Below, one piece after another: positions 39,903 through 52,316 of a stretch of DNA of 64,000 bases (position 1 is its first letter; each line of letters opens with the position of its first letter). Position numbers and translations under genes: made by a program. Where the stretch lies: NCBI GenBank assembly GCA_013399855.1, contig VXAY01004755.1:881974-945973 (forward strand). Direction: 5' to 3'. The notes under the pieces are model-generated. The model was not told where the DNA came from and ran no database searches. It saw only the letters and a program-made list of their open reading frames with translations. The stretch comes from Oxyruncus cristatus. Taxonomy: Eukaryota; Chordata; Aves; Passeriformes; Cotingidae.

Positions 39903-39944
39903 TTTGAGTTAGAAGAGTAACAACGCAAAGCAATGGTACATTAA

Positions 39945-40135
39945 TTCTGAAAAACTATATTATACCCATAAAAATCCAATTAAAGGCAACGCTATTGATC
40001 GATCATTGCTATCCTGCCATTGATCACCTTGTAAAATCTGCATTGGAGTCATTAGTGATTAAATTGACTTATTACTAAATCAGATTCAACCCACTTAGAG
40101 ATCTAATTTCCTTGTGCTGGCTATGATTGTAGGGA
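39945..40135. promoter_or_regulatory. Candidate conserved non-coding block with CUT/PBX-like sites
   Basis: ATTGATCGATCATTG (39994 onwards), CCATTGATCACC, GTCATTAGTGATTAAATTGA and ATCCAATTAAAG occur within 190 bp. ATTGATCGAT resembles CUX/ONECUT-type sites. This is unproven. Confidence 0.27.
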
Positions 40136-43100
40136 AATGGTGCTGCTCGCTCATCCGGGCCTGAGGATCCATCTCGGCTCTATCCCCCAAGCCAAAACGG
40201 ACCAACGCAGCAGAAACGCTCCCCAGAACGACCCATTTGTGCTCATCGACCTGCCAGCAGAGCTCCGGTGGGAATATGGACTGTACAGGCACAGGATGTG
40301 TCCAGTCCAGGTCCTGCCAAGGTATCCTCCCATTCCAGGGAAATGGGAATATCCCCAGGGCCGTCGCTGAAGATGCTGCTCAGACACGACCCCAGCATTT
40401 CAATGCACTGCCATTTTCGGGATAAACCCCAACACTCCCGAGCAGAGTTGGCTACGGAACTGAAATTGCTGCACTTCAGAAGGATAAATAAAACCTTCAA
40501 AGGCGACAGCTGTGGAATATCACAGGAATACTCCCCGGCTTTAATTGTTGCGCATTGAAACAGAAATCAGCATAATGGCTATTTATTGGAAAACAGATGG
40601 TAGGTAACTATGTGCACTTAGATTGTGTTAGCACTACTTAAAGTATTACTTTTATCTCTTCCTCTCTCCCAGTGGGTACAAAGTTGTTCTTTATAAAATA
40701 CACACTCAGTGTTGCATCCTCCCCCTGTCCCACGCTCTCGCATTCCTCTCCTCCCTCGCGGTCTCTGCCGCCTTCCCACCGTAGAGCCACAACCAGATCT
40801 TCACAGGGGTGTTTTCTCAGTATCTTGGTTAACCCAAACGATTATCTGTGAGAGCAGGAGGAGCGTTTCTGTGTAATTACAGCTCGGGCCTGCTCTCTGT
40901 GTAGGAATGCAGGGCTGAGCCACTGCTGGAGACGGGAGAGACTCCAAACCCAAGCAGGGATCTGCACCAGGTGGTTTTTGCTCTGAGCGCTTCCTACAGT
41001 CACCAGCCCCGTCCCAAGGAAGAGCAAAGTGAGCAGAAATAAGGCTCAGTTTTATGTGTTTTACACAGATTCCAAAAGCCAAGCGGGAAGCTGCTTGCAG
41101 TGGGAAACCCGCTCTTGTGTGCCAGAAAATCCCCCCAGTCCCTGCTTTACGCCCTTTCATTTGTCCCACCACGTGTTTGTGCTAAGCAGTTTTACTTCCA
41201 AGCCACTCTATATTTCCTTGCAGAGGTACTTCCCAGAGATGAAAAGCATAGCCCGACCCTAGTGAAACCAGACAAAATGTTTGGGGAGATTCTCACCATC
41301 TTCTCCTAAAGTGTTCTGGGCTAAGGATGCCACGAGGAAAGAAGTATTTACTTAAGTTTACTCCTGGGAGTTTCTAGAATTTCCTCCCACATCTGTGAAC
41401 TTTTCGTTTTCTGTTCCTTCTCGTTTCCCTTCTCTTTTTTTTTTTCCTCAGAAAAACATAAAAGCAACCCCAAAAAAAAATTCAAAGGAAATTTTTACAA
41501 GTGTTGCTATGCTCTCCTAATCCCAGAAACAATCTGTACTCTCCAAACTTGATTCGCTCTCTTCTTTCCCCTTCCAAACCTTCAAGTTCTCTTTATTTTC
41601 TCCCATGTTCAGTGACCCCCTGGGCCTTACAACCAGCATGACCCTCACTCCACACACCATCTCCATCCCCCACTTCTGCCTTTTGATCTTAGTGGGTTCC
41701 AAGAAAATGAAAGCCCTGCAGTGTATCTGCAGCAGGGAGACCTTTCCCTCTGCACCCACAATGTGAGGAGAACGAGGACTTTTATTTTTCCTCTCTAAAC
41801 TCAACTGTGGTTTGTCACTGGTGGCACAAGGACTGTGTTCCCCCGTCCCCACAGCCCAGAGCTCTGTTGGAGGTAACGGAATGTCCGAGGGCAGGGACTG
41901 CCTGTGGAGAAAGCAGAGCAATCCAGCCACCCCTGGAGTGACACCAGGCTCGTTCTTGAGGAAAAATGCATCTGTGTTAATCCATACTTGGAAAGTGAAA
42001 GGAACCCAAAGCCTTCCCTCACTCACAAAGCACGCACGATGTCACTGCTGGAACACGGATCCCTTTGGAGAGCGGACCCGGGATGCTCCTTCCCTCCTCC
42101 TCAGCAGAGTTTTGCCTTAAAAACCATTGTCCAGACAGACAATCCCATTTCAGACTGCAATCCCAGCGAGCCCAGGCCATGGGCAGCATCCCTATTCCCA
42201 CCCCTAGCTGGCTGTTCCTCCTGAGCCAGCCCTCCGATCCCAGCATCTGCAGGGATGTCCCTCCCTGGCATCTTCCAGAGCAATTCCAGGGCTTCCCCCG
42301 GCTCAGGGCACTCCATGGAGTGACCAAGGGACATGGAAACACGATTCCTCAGCCGTGCCTGGACAGACAACACCGGAGCCTGTCCCTGCCCTCCGGCTCC
42401 CTCATCCTGGGCAGGGCACAGCTAAGATGGGATGTCAGCTCCTGCACAAAGCCAGCTCCTGGCAGCACGAGCTGCTGCTTTCCGGCAGCTGCCACAGGTT
42501 TGCATGGATATGGGAAGACTACAACAGGAGGAAACACAAGATCTCCAACGCATCCAAAGAGATTTACAGAGAAATTCCGGGTGTAGTGCTCCCCAGTCTC
42601 CCTGTGACCCCAGTTCCACCCAGCTGGGCTCTTCTTAGGGGAACAAAGAACTGTGATATTTCCACCTCAGCTCTGTGCTTATCTAACCAAGTCAATATTT
42701 GGGTTTCCATTACTTCAAATTTGCATTTGCTCTTCTGCATCAAAATTAAGAATTGTGCTTGTTTTTCCTCAGTTCACACTCGCTTTTGGACCTGTATCAC
42801 CTCTTACAGCCCCCACACTCCTATTTCCTTCTTGCCCTTTACTTATTTCTCTTTTCAACCCAATGGTTACAGAAATAACATTTTTCATTAGAAAATCTTC
42901 TTTTCCTTGAACTTCCTTGAAATGATGTATTGCGGGAAAACGAACTTTTGATTGAACTAAAGGACGCAGGAAATCCTTTTATAGCAGCCTCTCTTTTTAA
43001 ACACTCATCATGTGCCACACACACACCAGCTGAAGGTTTTAAGTGTGAACTACAACGCTAATTCCATTATACATGGAACATATTAGATAAGTCCTCTTCA

Positions 43101-45424
43101 TATTCCTGCTTGAAACTAGAAAAAGAGGTGAGCAAACATGGTTTTTTTTATTTTATACATCACTTCAAAATAATGCTTTAAAGCTTATTTTACTGCTTGT
43201 TTTCCTGCCTCCCCACTGGAATTCGCTGCAGTATTTTACGCAGCAGTGAACGACAAATTTGACTTGGCAATTTGTTCCCTTAAAAACCTGCTGAAGCAGA
43301 AGGGCCCCAAAAAAACCCAAACCCCACCCACCGATCACCAAAAACGCAAAGTACGAGTCAGCAACAGGCAACCCCAAATTTGATCTCGCTGGCTGGTTTT
43401 CAGAGCAGCAAAGATCCCTTCCGACCCAAACCTTTCCATGACCCTGTAGGTCTTCCCAGACACGACTCTTCAGCTTGTGACTCTTAGAAATTATAAAATA
43501 AATTTCAACTGGTAATGCTGAGACATATTCATAAACACAGGTGAGACTTCAGCAACAACCAACACCAGTGCAAAAAAGGTTCTGGTCAGACTCGATGCTC
43601 GCAAATTAAATACTTGGAAATAATCTTTTAGAAAGAAAAGGTGAGTTTAAAGACTCTGCGTTTTGCAAGAATTTTTTTTGGGGGAAAAAAAATACCTGAA
43701 AATGCATCTTAAATTGAGGTGAAAGAACAGTATGAATGAAGTTTGTTTTTCAAGATGTGCCAGTGCAAACCATTTCCTCTTTGGAAGGGCAGCAGACTTC
43801 CCAAACCACAGGCACAGAATAAAAGGGCAGAAAAGACTTCAGGGACAAGACAACCTTATTTTTGCCATTCTGTTTGCTCCTTACTGGATTTTAGTGCTCC
43901 CCGCGAGGCCAAAATACTTTGTGCTCTTCTGTAAGCAAATGTGGACTGGAGTTTGCCACTGGTTAAACCGAATTAAAAGTGAAATAAGAGCTGCTGTGCT
44001 GAGTTCTGCCGAGGAAGGCTTTGATATTGAGGCAGCAGAATGTCAGGCAGGTTTTTAAGGCTATTTTTGTCCTGTGAGAGGAGCCAGCAGAGGGAGCTGG
44101 CTGGGACCAGGCCCTGGGCTCTGCACACAGGGTCTGCTTTTCACATTAAGAAAAGGAACCGAGATCACACGGGCTAAAAATAAACCTTCTGGGAAAAAAA
44201 AAAAACACCAAACCTGACCACACTCAATAATAAACATATTAGAGGAGAGCAGGTTTGGAGTAGAGACAGTTTAAGTGCTGCTTTTAAAATAAAACCTCCA
44301 TATGAAACAGCTTTAGAAGCAGAGTAACTTCCTTGAAAAATAATCCAGTGAAAGCATCCGGGATCAAACCTGTGCCGTGATCCCTTGGGAAAGGCTCAGT
44401 AAGATCCCTGGGAACCCTCATCTCTGTCGCTTCCGTCGACTTACACATTTTCAGGCATCTTTGATTTTTAATTAACAACGTTTCAAACATTTGGCCCTTC
44501 CCAAAGTTTTAGAATTCCTGGGTTTTCCTGTTCCCAATTCAGGCCGTTGTTGCAGTGACTGGGGACTGGGCTACACCAAGGGGGGATTCCTAACGCCAAC
44601 ACTCCCTGACCCCCCTGCTCTGCTGGCACCTTTCAGCACAGATAACACCCAAAAACTATCCAATTAATCAACACAGACATGCCCAGAGCGTCCCCCCCCT
44701 TCACAGAAACTTCCCTGAGCACTCACAGGGCTGTTCGTCCCCACTCACAGCAGGGGACACACAGTTCTGTCCCCACTGAACAACAACAACAACCCCTCCA
44801 GGTGCTCTTTCAGACCTGGACGGAAGAATCTGATTTTTAATCCGCATATTCTTATTTATAAGAATGTATTTATTTGTTCTTATTTATAAACAGAAGGTAT
44901 TGGGGTGGGGGGAAATAAGGATCACACAGATCACACAACATGGCATTGGGGATGGGAAAAACAAATTACTGAAGACTGGAGAGGCTTTTCGGAAATGCAG
45001 GAGTCTTTGGAATTCTGCAGAGTAACAAGCCAAGCGTCAATATTTTACAGGCTACCCCAGACCATCAAACAGGCACTTTGTTCTCATAATAATATCTATA
45101 GCAATTATTAATTTAAAGCCAGTCCTGCTCTCTAAGGATCACTCCTATGACAGTTACTGCACGCAGGAGACCCAAGTGAGCAGGATTCCCCCGGGATGAG
45201 GGGAACAGCCCAGAACAAATAACAACCCCCTATCCAACCCAAAAAAGTGACGCAGTTTCAGACTCCTCTGTCCTTGGGACTCCTTCTGGAGACGAGTTTT
45301 ACAAAATCTGAGACTACACATCTCCAAAAAAAACAAAAAAAAATCCCCCTTCCCAGGCGTCTCTGCCGTGTTCCCTGCTGGAGCCCTTTCCCACATCCAT
45401 ATTTCACCAGGAGCCGTCTCCCTC

Positions 45425-45535
45425 ACTGCTGGCTCTGCAATGCAAATGCAATATGTTGTTCACTTTGCAGGCTGTTGCCATGGATATTAATGTGATGTCA
45501 TAAATTGTTACATCTTCATTGCAGAAACAAAATGA
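45425..45535. promoter_or_regulatory. Candidate intronic enhancer with octamer, RFX-like and CRE-like words
   Basis: Within 110 bp there is ATGCAAAT at 45440-45447 (POU/Oct octamer), GTTGCCATGG at 45474-45483 (resembling an RFX X-box half), GGATATTAAT, TGATGTCA at 45493-45500 (CRE/ATF-like) and TTCATTGCA. The sequence is balanced, non-repetitive and motif-dense, unlike its neighbours. Conservation is guessed, not measured. Confidence 0.35.
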
Positions 45536-45706
45536 AAGGGCTCGGAAGCGGGAGGAGAACAAGAACTCATCTCAGGAAGCGTATTTAGGAATAACCAACT
45601 GTTGTACAGACCACAAGCAGAATAGAGACACGTAAACGTGTATTTTAATTTAGTACTGTCAAATGCTTCTCTACATAAGTGTTTCCTAAAAGACTCCAAA
45701 TTCCTT

Positions 45707-45709
<3 letters not shown>

Positions 45710-45750
<41 letters not shown>
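45710..45750. repeat. 41-bp T homopolymer
   Basis: An uninterrupted run of 41 T. On the minus strand it is a long A-tract that could be the tail of a retroposed sequence. However, the adjacent sequence (45751 onwards) shows no polyadenylation signal next to the tract and no recognisable gene or repeat. Confidence 0.97.
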
Positions 45751-45753
<3 letters not shown>

Positions 45754-46997
45754 GGACTGTTACCTGCACAGCAACAGATGGAACAGCACTTCAGAGAATT
45801 CAGCTTTTTGGAAACACCTTCTGAACTCCCCACCTGAAACACGAGGCAGTGGCCATTCCTCACTCCTCCTTTTCCTTTCAGCCCAGCTGCTTTTGGATTA
45901 ACCAGTTCCATTTACTGCACACAGCCCATGGCTGCAGCAACGCCAGGTACTTCATTTCTGAAAAATCCCGCTCGTGGTCTGCCCTTAAAAAATTATTACC
46001 TACACGTATTCCTGAAGTTTTGCTCCCCAAGGACTCCGGGAACAAACAGGAACAAAATTTACTTTTCCCTCATTAAAACAGTAGTTAAGATTATGGCAAG
46101 TTAATCTCCTTTATCTGTAGATATACACGAGGAGAGAAAGAATGATTTAGCTCAGAGAAAAGCATAACACAGTATAAAGCACACCCAGTGCTCAACAGTC
46201 AATCTACATCCTTTAGAACGAAGGGAATCCAGGATTTCCCTCATTTTCAATTAGTCAAGCTGTCTCCTTTAATCTTTTTCCCAAACAGTTTAGCTGTTCT
46301 GGAAGTGGATTTAACTAAGTCCAAAGACACACAGCAAGTGGGGGATGAATGGGCACTTCTGGCTCCCCAGACCTGCTGACCTGCCAAGGAATACTTGGGA
46401 ATCATCCCATTCACAGGACACGACATTCCCTGCTTGTCACTGTCACCAAAGGTGCATCAAGGGTGGAGGCAGCCCTTGGACAAGGAGAATCCTTGTGCTG
46501 TCTAACCCACTCCATACTGGGATATCCCCAGTCACTCCTCAGCTCCTGAGGATCTCCCCTGGCAGCTCAAACAGGAAAAAAACCCTCAAACCTTTTCTGG
46601 GGTCTTGTGGCACTTGTGGCTCTTCCCTCCCAGTCTGCCAGTTCAAGGGCGAGTAACTCACCTATTTCCAGTGGTGTGTGAAGTGTTCTCCCCATTTCCA
46701 AACTCACTTGAACTGCACATGGAATGGAAAAAATTTCAAATGCCTTCCATTCAAACCCGCCACCCAACATTTACACGGTTCAGACAACAGAACAGATCTC
46801 ATCTTCAACAAGCCACAATTATCTTCCCTGTTCTTGCCTGTGGTTTTCACTTCCACATTCCAATCAGGAATCTTAACCTGTTCCCCCAAGCGTCTCACCA
46901 CTGGACTCTCCATGGTAATTCACCAAGCACCTTTTGTTCCTACACCCACTGCCTGTCTATTTTCTTTGCACTGGAATTTTACTCACCCATTCCCACT

Positions 46998-47355
46998 CCA
47001 TGGATTCACAGACAGGTTTGGGTGGAAAGGGACCTTAAAGCTCATCCAGTTCCTCCCCCTGTCATGGGCAGGGACACCTTCCACTAGCCCAGGTTGCTCC
47101 AAGCCCTCTCCAACCTGGCCTTGGACACTCCCAGGGATCCAGGGGCAGCCACAGCTTCTCTGGGCAATCTGGGCCAGGGTGTCTCCACCCTCCCAGCCAG
47201 GAATTCCTTCCCAATATCCCATCTCTCCTTGCCCTCTGGCAGTGGGAAGCCATTCCCTGTGTCCTGCCCCTCCATCCCTTGTCCCCAGTCCCTCTCCATC
47301 TCTCCTGGAGCCCCTTCAGGTACCAGAAGGTTGCTATGAGCTCTTCAGAGTAACC
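46998..47355 (-). mobile_element. CR1 LINE 3'-end fragment
   Basis: On the minus strand this reads CTGGTACCTGAAGGGGCTCC, GGAAGGAATTCCTGGCTGGG, GCCCAGAGAAGCTGTGGCTG, GGAGCAACCTGGGCTAGTGG and TTTAAGGTCCCTTTCCACCC, ending with a decayed form of the CR1 terminus (GTGAATCCATGG). At ~360 bp it is the longest CR1 piece in the window. It has only the 3' UTR and the extreme end of the ORF region, with no RT motifs. The long plus-strand open frame over this interval is antisense CR1 and not a gene. Confidence 0.92.
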
Positions 47356-48112
47356 AAGGGTGTCGACCCACATTCATTGCTCACTCCTGAAATATTTCTT
47401 GACTGAAACTGTTTAATTTTACTCCAGGAGCCTGTGGGTCCCTATTCCAGGGGAGCCACCCAACACAGGCACCCTCCAGGAGAAACTGCCCAGTCCAACT
47501 GAACAGCTCAGCAACAGCTACTTAATAACATTAAGAACTTATTACCCTTGAAGGATATGCCCCCCATAGCCCACATGCTTAAGAAAGCCCAGGGTCAAAG
47601 GGCCACGGAAGGTGCCAAGCTCAACAGCCCTGAACACACCAGAGCCCCATCCCGGGGCATCAAACCCATCCCACGGGACCAAACAGCAGCAGGAGCAGCA
47701 CAGGGGACTGAGGAACGTCTCTGGGATGCAACATGGAGTGCAGGGATCCCAAAAGTGCTCTTCTCAACCCACACAGAGCAGCTCTGCACACCCTGAGCTG
47801 GCACCCGGCAGACAAACCCAGCCAAGGACAGAGCTCTGCACGGCTCCTCCCCACACCCACAGTGTTTGTGCCTCCAGCCCAGGGGTTTGCTGCACATCAC
47901 CACACCAAGTGCTACTGCTGACAAAAAAATACTACAGATTGAGGTTTTGTTTTACTAAAAAATGCAATTCTGTTTTAAAAACACAGCTGTAAGAAGATTA
48001 TAGCTCGACCTACTCAATGTTTCCTAATATCTCAGTCAACAACACCCCTGTATTTGTGCATCCTCAGAGAAGACCTTACCTGTCACCCAGAAGGGCCTGG
48101 CCCAGAAGCCGG

Positions 48113-48390
48113 GATGTGAGGTGACAGGGTGATCCCAGAATCCCGGAGCGGTGCCGGGCTGGCACGGCCCCGTCAGCGCGGATCAGCCTCAGCCCAGAGC
48201 CCGGCTGGGTCTGTGCTGCCGTGCCCGCCCCGGGCCACAGCCTCCCCCAGAACATCAGCCCAACGCTCCGGCCACCCCAGCAGTTCCACAGGCGAGCCAG
48301 GACGCTGAGCCGGGCTGACAGGGAATCCGCGGGATCGTTATCGCCCGGGAGGGCGAGAGCGGGGAGGGAGAAATCTGCGGTCGGGCTGTT
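48113..48390 (-). promoter_or_regulatory. Small intronic CpG island, possible alternative promoter
   Basis: By hand count there are about 26 CpG in ~275 bp with GC near two-thirds, giving an observed/expected ratio well above the 0.6 threshold. The rest of the window is CpG-poor and about 43% GC. Just beyond its transcript-downstream edge on the minus strand, at 48080|48079, lies GACAG|GTAAGG, a consensus splice donor. Together these would suit a first exon of an alternative MED13L transcript. The frame that would splice in phase to the 34360 exon is open for only ~100 bp and has no ATG, so such an exon would be non-coding. Transcription is not shown. Confidence 0.35.
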
Positions 48391-48779
48391 CAGCTGACAT
48401 TTAATGGACACCGTCATTTGCCTTCCTGTCAACAATTTTAGCGTCAGAAAGTAAGAGCACCCAGCAAGAACCGGGGCTGTCCCTCGTGTGAGCAAAGCCG
48501 AGCTGATTTGCCTCCTCTGATGGATCTTGCACCTCGGCCAACCCCAAATTCTCACCTCCTTACCCCAGGAGCAGCAAAGCCAGACTTAAATGACTTTGTC
48601 ACGGCTGGGGATGTAAAAACAGCGACTCGTAAGTACTGCAAACCACAGCGGCTGAACACAAACCCCAGCACTCCCGTTCAACTGCAAAACCCCCCTTCTG
48701 ACACACCAGAGCAGCCTCGGCTCCCTCAGCCACAGAATCTCACTCACTTGCAACGTTTAAACATAATCTGACAGCAAAT

Positions 48780-49190
48780 GAAGCTTCATCTGAAGATTAC
48801 TAAAAGCCTGGGTTTGCTTTCTCCCCCTCCAATAAAATACAAACCAACTGGAAACATATCCTGCTGGAAATGTATCGAATTATATATTCTTTACCCCGAT
48901 AAAACATAATTATCAATATAACGAACAGATCAATGATTGATGCTACAGACCATTTATTTTATTTGATACCCCCACAGCCTGTAAAAGGCCTTTGCCTTCG
49001 AGCACAAAGCATCACAATTACTCCAGATATTATTTTGCTGGCATAAAAATCCACCTCTAATGCATTTAAACTTCCACAGAGCATATCTAGGTTGTTTAAA
49101 GAGGGTAGCAACAGGGAGATAATCCCAGTTTAATAACTCTGCATGTAATTGCTCTGAGCTACCACCCTAAGCTGCCTTACATAAAAAAAC
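48780..49190. promoter_or_regulatory. Candidate conserved non-coding block next to the CpG island
   Basis: This AT-rich unique block contains ATCAATGATTGAT at 48929-48941 (paired PBX/HOX-like sites), AACATAATTATC, GATAATCCC (bicoid-type homeodomain) and TGCATGTAATTGC. It lies 400-800 bp on the transcript-upstream side of the CpG island. No open frame or repeat explains it. Confidence 0.3.
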
Positions 49191-50021
49191 ATCCCCTGGA
49201 TCACTCCTTCTGCCCCTTCACCTTGTGATATCAGAAAGGAATCAAAATTGGGTCAGTGGGGGTAACTCTGGAAAATTATTGATTTTTTTTTTTTATGCCT
49301 GCAAGATTAAAATCAATCAAGTTGTGAAAAACTGCCAGAACCTTGGTAGAAAATGCATCAAGTCCCTACGTTTAGGGAAGAGAAATTTCACCACACGTGA
49401 TAAGCTTTTCAAGACAGAACAGTAAAAGACACACGAATTATTCTACCAGGACAGAGATTCCCACTGTAATGAGAAAACAAGTTTGATAAGCAGTGTTTTA
49501 TACCTAAAATTCTTCTCATTCCCAACAAATTCCCAATGAATTGCCAGCAAATCTGTAAAGAACAGATACTTGTTCTCACTGCTGTCGCTTCTGCATTTCA
49601 TAAAAACTGGTCTGAACATCTTTGCTTTGCCATCTCAGAGAAAGAACGACCCCACTCAACTCCCTCCTGGTCTCTGTATATTTTAAATGCTTTTTGATGT
49701 AACATCAGGCACAAATTAGTCCAAAAGACTCAAAAGTTCCTGCCTCATGTCCTGTTGGTCACTGCATTAGTGCAAGATGAATGGAGCAGGAGAACACTAA
49801 AGGCAAAGAAATACAGGAGTCACCGTGCAAACACTCATTTGTAAATAAGCCTAATTTTGGTAAAAGTTGCAGAGTCAAATACACTTACACAGCTTAACCA
49901 AGAGCAAAAAAACAAATTAACTTCTCATCTGGCTCCTTTTCAAACTACAAATCGAGAAAGAAGGGGAAGTGAATGGCTTCATCCTGCAGCTGTTTAATAA
50001 ACTCTGGTGTATCAAAGCAAG

Positions 50022-50073
50022 ATGTGTACGTATGTATGTGTATATATATTATATATATATATATATATAATGA
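50022..50073. repeat. (TA)n/(TG)n microsatellite
   Basis: A compound GTATGTATGTGTATATAT tract ending in an uninterrupted TA run. Confidence 0.95.
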
Positions 50074-50889
50074 AGAGTCTTATATTCTTCACCACCCTTT
50101 AGAAACATCAAATAAATTCATTATTCAAGAAAATATTACGGAAAGCACCACAGACACTTTTAAACACAGATTTTAATTTTTTTTTAAAGAAAGTACTTAA
50201 TGCATTAAGTCCTTGCAGTGCTTGGGAATGATCCCTTCCAAACTCTGAGATATTCCCACCAAACAAGTGCACACCAGAGCCTCGTCAGGGGAAGCTTTAA
50301 TTTAGTCCTGGCTGGCTCCCAGTGGACACCAGGACACATCCGAATCCAAACAGGAGAATGGGAGGGAGGAAGCTCAGAAGCAATGGCAGATCTATCAAGA
50401 CTGAAATATTACCTCACTACAATAACAGTATTTTCTCTCTGGGAGCTGTGCCAGGGTAGAGCAGCTCCCTGCAGGAGCTGTGGCTCTTCGCTGTGGGCTT
50501 GGTATCCAAGGAGCAGCATCTTCCGTGATGGAACTACAGATTCACCAGGCAAAATGCACAAACAACACAGTCCCACTTGCTCACTCACCTGCTTTAGAAC
50601 CCTCAAACAAGCCGAGGGAATGCGGCACTGAACTGCCCCTCCCTTTAACTGGGGGGCATTTTTATAACTGAATTATTCAGCAGATAAAACAAACCCCAAC
50701 CCAAATCCCAGAGAAAAGGTGCGGGATGAGTGTGCCCTTGCAGGGGTGTGCATTTATCTCCTCGTGACCATTGGAGAGGTTCTGCTGCTCATGGATGAGT
50801 TATTTATAGCTCATCTGGGCAGCATCCACATCTTCAATTCCGTAGCAGCTTCCCTTGCCTTTTGAATTAAAAATTGAACTTTACTCCAA

Positions 50890-51200
50890 TGGATTCTCAA
50901 GGGGGAAGCATTAAATGTGCCACATCCTGTTCTTTGTTTCAAGGCAGCAGTGTGAAATAATGTACAGAGCTCAGAGAGCCCTGATGATTACTGCATATTT
51001 CATTAGACTCCAACACTCTTTGTCCCACTTAGAGCCTGCCTACATGCCTTGGGCCATATGGAGCTGGTTAAGCAGGGCCTGTGATTACTACTTGGAAAAA
51101 TCTACAACAATCATTCTCAGACAATTCTCAGCATTGTGATTACTAAACTTCCAGCTTTTCCAACCTTAAAAAGTAATTGACTGTGTCTAGAATGTCACTA
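50890..51200. promoter_or_regulatory. Candidate conserved non-coding block
   Basis: Unique sequence with several TGATTACT-type words (GATGATTACTGCATATTTCA near 50984, TGTGATTACTACTTGG near 51080, TGTGATTACTAAAC near 51136), a three-fold recurrence within 160 bp that suggests a clustered homeodomain (TGATTA) site. No coding content. Confidence 0.25.
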
Positions 51201-52083
51201 AGCCCCATTTATTAAAAGATCCAACTGATTGTATAAATATGAGGCACAACAAGTAACTGAGCAGAGTAACAGCAACGGGCTGTGTTTATTTTTGCCCATT
51301 GTTTTTAGTAGGTTTGGGGAAATGTATTCCTTCAGAGTCAGAAATCAGCAACGTTTTATAGGACCAGAGCACAGGGCTGAGAGGTGACATGTCTGTGACG
51401 GGTCACGTTAACCTGAGCTGCTGTAACATCAGTTCCTTTTGTTGTCTGTCTGCTGCCTAAAACACTGGAACAGTTTGGTTTCACTGGATCATTTTTTTGG
51501 TCTGTAACAGACAAATTTGTGACCAAAACTATTTCATGGGGAGCTTCACATGGAACTGCCCAAAAGGGGAATTTATGGGGAACTCTGGGGAGCTGCCCAG
51601 CGGTTCCATTCCCATGGAGGAGCCTGAGCCCATCCCAGTTCCACCCATGTGACCCTCCAGGACATGGACAAGAGCAGCACCTCCTGCTCTCCTCACACGC
51701 ACCACTGGTTACTTCTGTCAGACAGATCTAATTAATTAGATCATGTTTGTGCAGCATCCAGGAAAGGAAGGCCCTGCTAACACTGTAATCTCTGTTGACA
51801 ATTCATTTAAGTTTCCAATGGACCTCTAAAAGCCATCATTCCATGGTGCTCCTGCCATGCAGGTTGGGAAGCAGCAATCCAGGGACAGCTGCCCAGAGGA
51901 AAGGCTTCCCTGCTGCCTCCCTGCTCACAGACCTGGCCAGAGAGACTGGGGACACTTGGGGGCACTTGTCAGCAGAAGGAGGATGGACTGATCTTCCCGA
52001 GGTTTTCACTCTGACTAATTCCATAAACTGATCCTGATCATTTCCCAGGACAGGTTGAAACCACTCATCCCGCCTCCAAGAGC

Positions 52084-52316
52084 TCTGTTGGGGAGGGTCA
52101 GGTTGGATCTCAGGGAAAGGTTCTTCCCCCAGAGGCTGGTTGGCACTGACCAGGCTCCCCAGGGCAGTGGGCACAGCCCCAAGGCCGCCAAAGCTCCAGG
52201 AGGGTTTGGACAACGCTCTGAGGGACAGGGTGGGATTGCTGGGGTGTCTGTGCACCCAGGAGCTGGACTGGATGAGCCTTGGGGGTCCCTTCCAGCTCAG
52301 GATATTCCATGATTCC
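52084..52316 (+). mobile_element. CR1 LINE 3'-end fragment
   Basis: The plus strand shows GGGTCAGGTTGGATCTCAGG, CTCCCCAGGGCAGTGGGCAC, GCTCCAGGAGGGTTTGGACA, GGGTGTCTGTGCACCCAGGA and GGGTCCCTTCCAGCTCAGGA, then ATATTCCATGATTCC. This is the 3' end of a CR1 subfamily different from the one at 47.0 kb. It is truncated to ~230 bp and followed by A-rich unique sequence. I see no clear target-site duplication. Confidence 0.9.

Noticed and set aside
41517..42891. Cluster of overlapping 170-180-codon open frames on both strands
   Set aside because: They overlap one another in several frames, which reflects stop-poor GC-richer sequence. No family resemblance and no splice signals that make an exon set.
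45710..45911. Processed pseudogene ending at the T41 tract
   Set aside because: The sequence on the would-be transcript side shows no known gene and no AATAAA close to the tract.
46678..47406. 242-codon plus-strand open frame, the longest in the window
   Set aside because: Its C-terminal half is the antisense of the CR1 fragment at 46998-47355, and the rest matches no protein family. It is open by chance and by repeat composition.
48080..48555. 159-codon minus-strand frame over the CpG island as a coding first exon
   Set aside because: It ends at the donor with two bases of a codon, which is out of phase with the 34360 exon (needs one base). The in-phase frame has no ATG. Only a non-coding exon would be possible.
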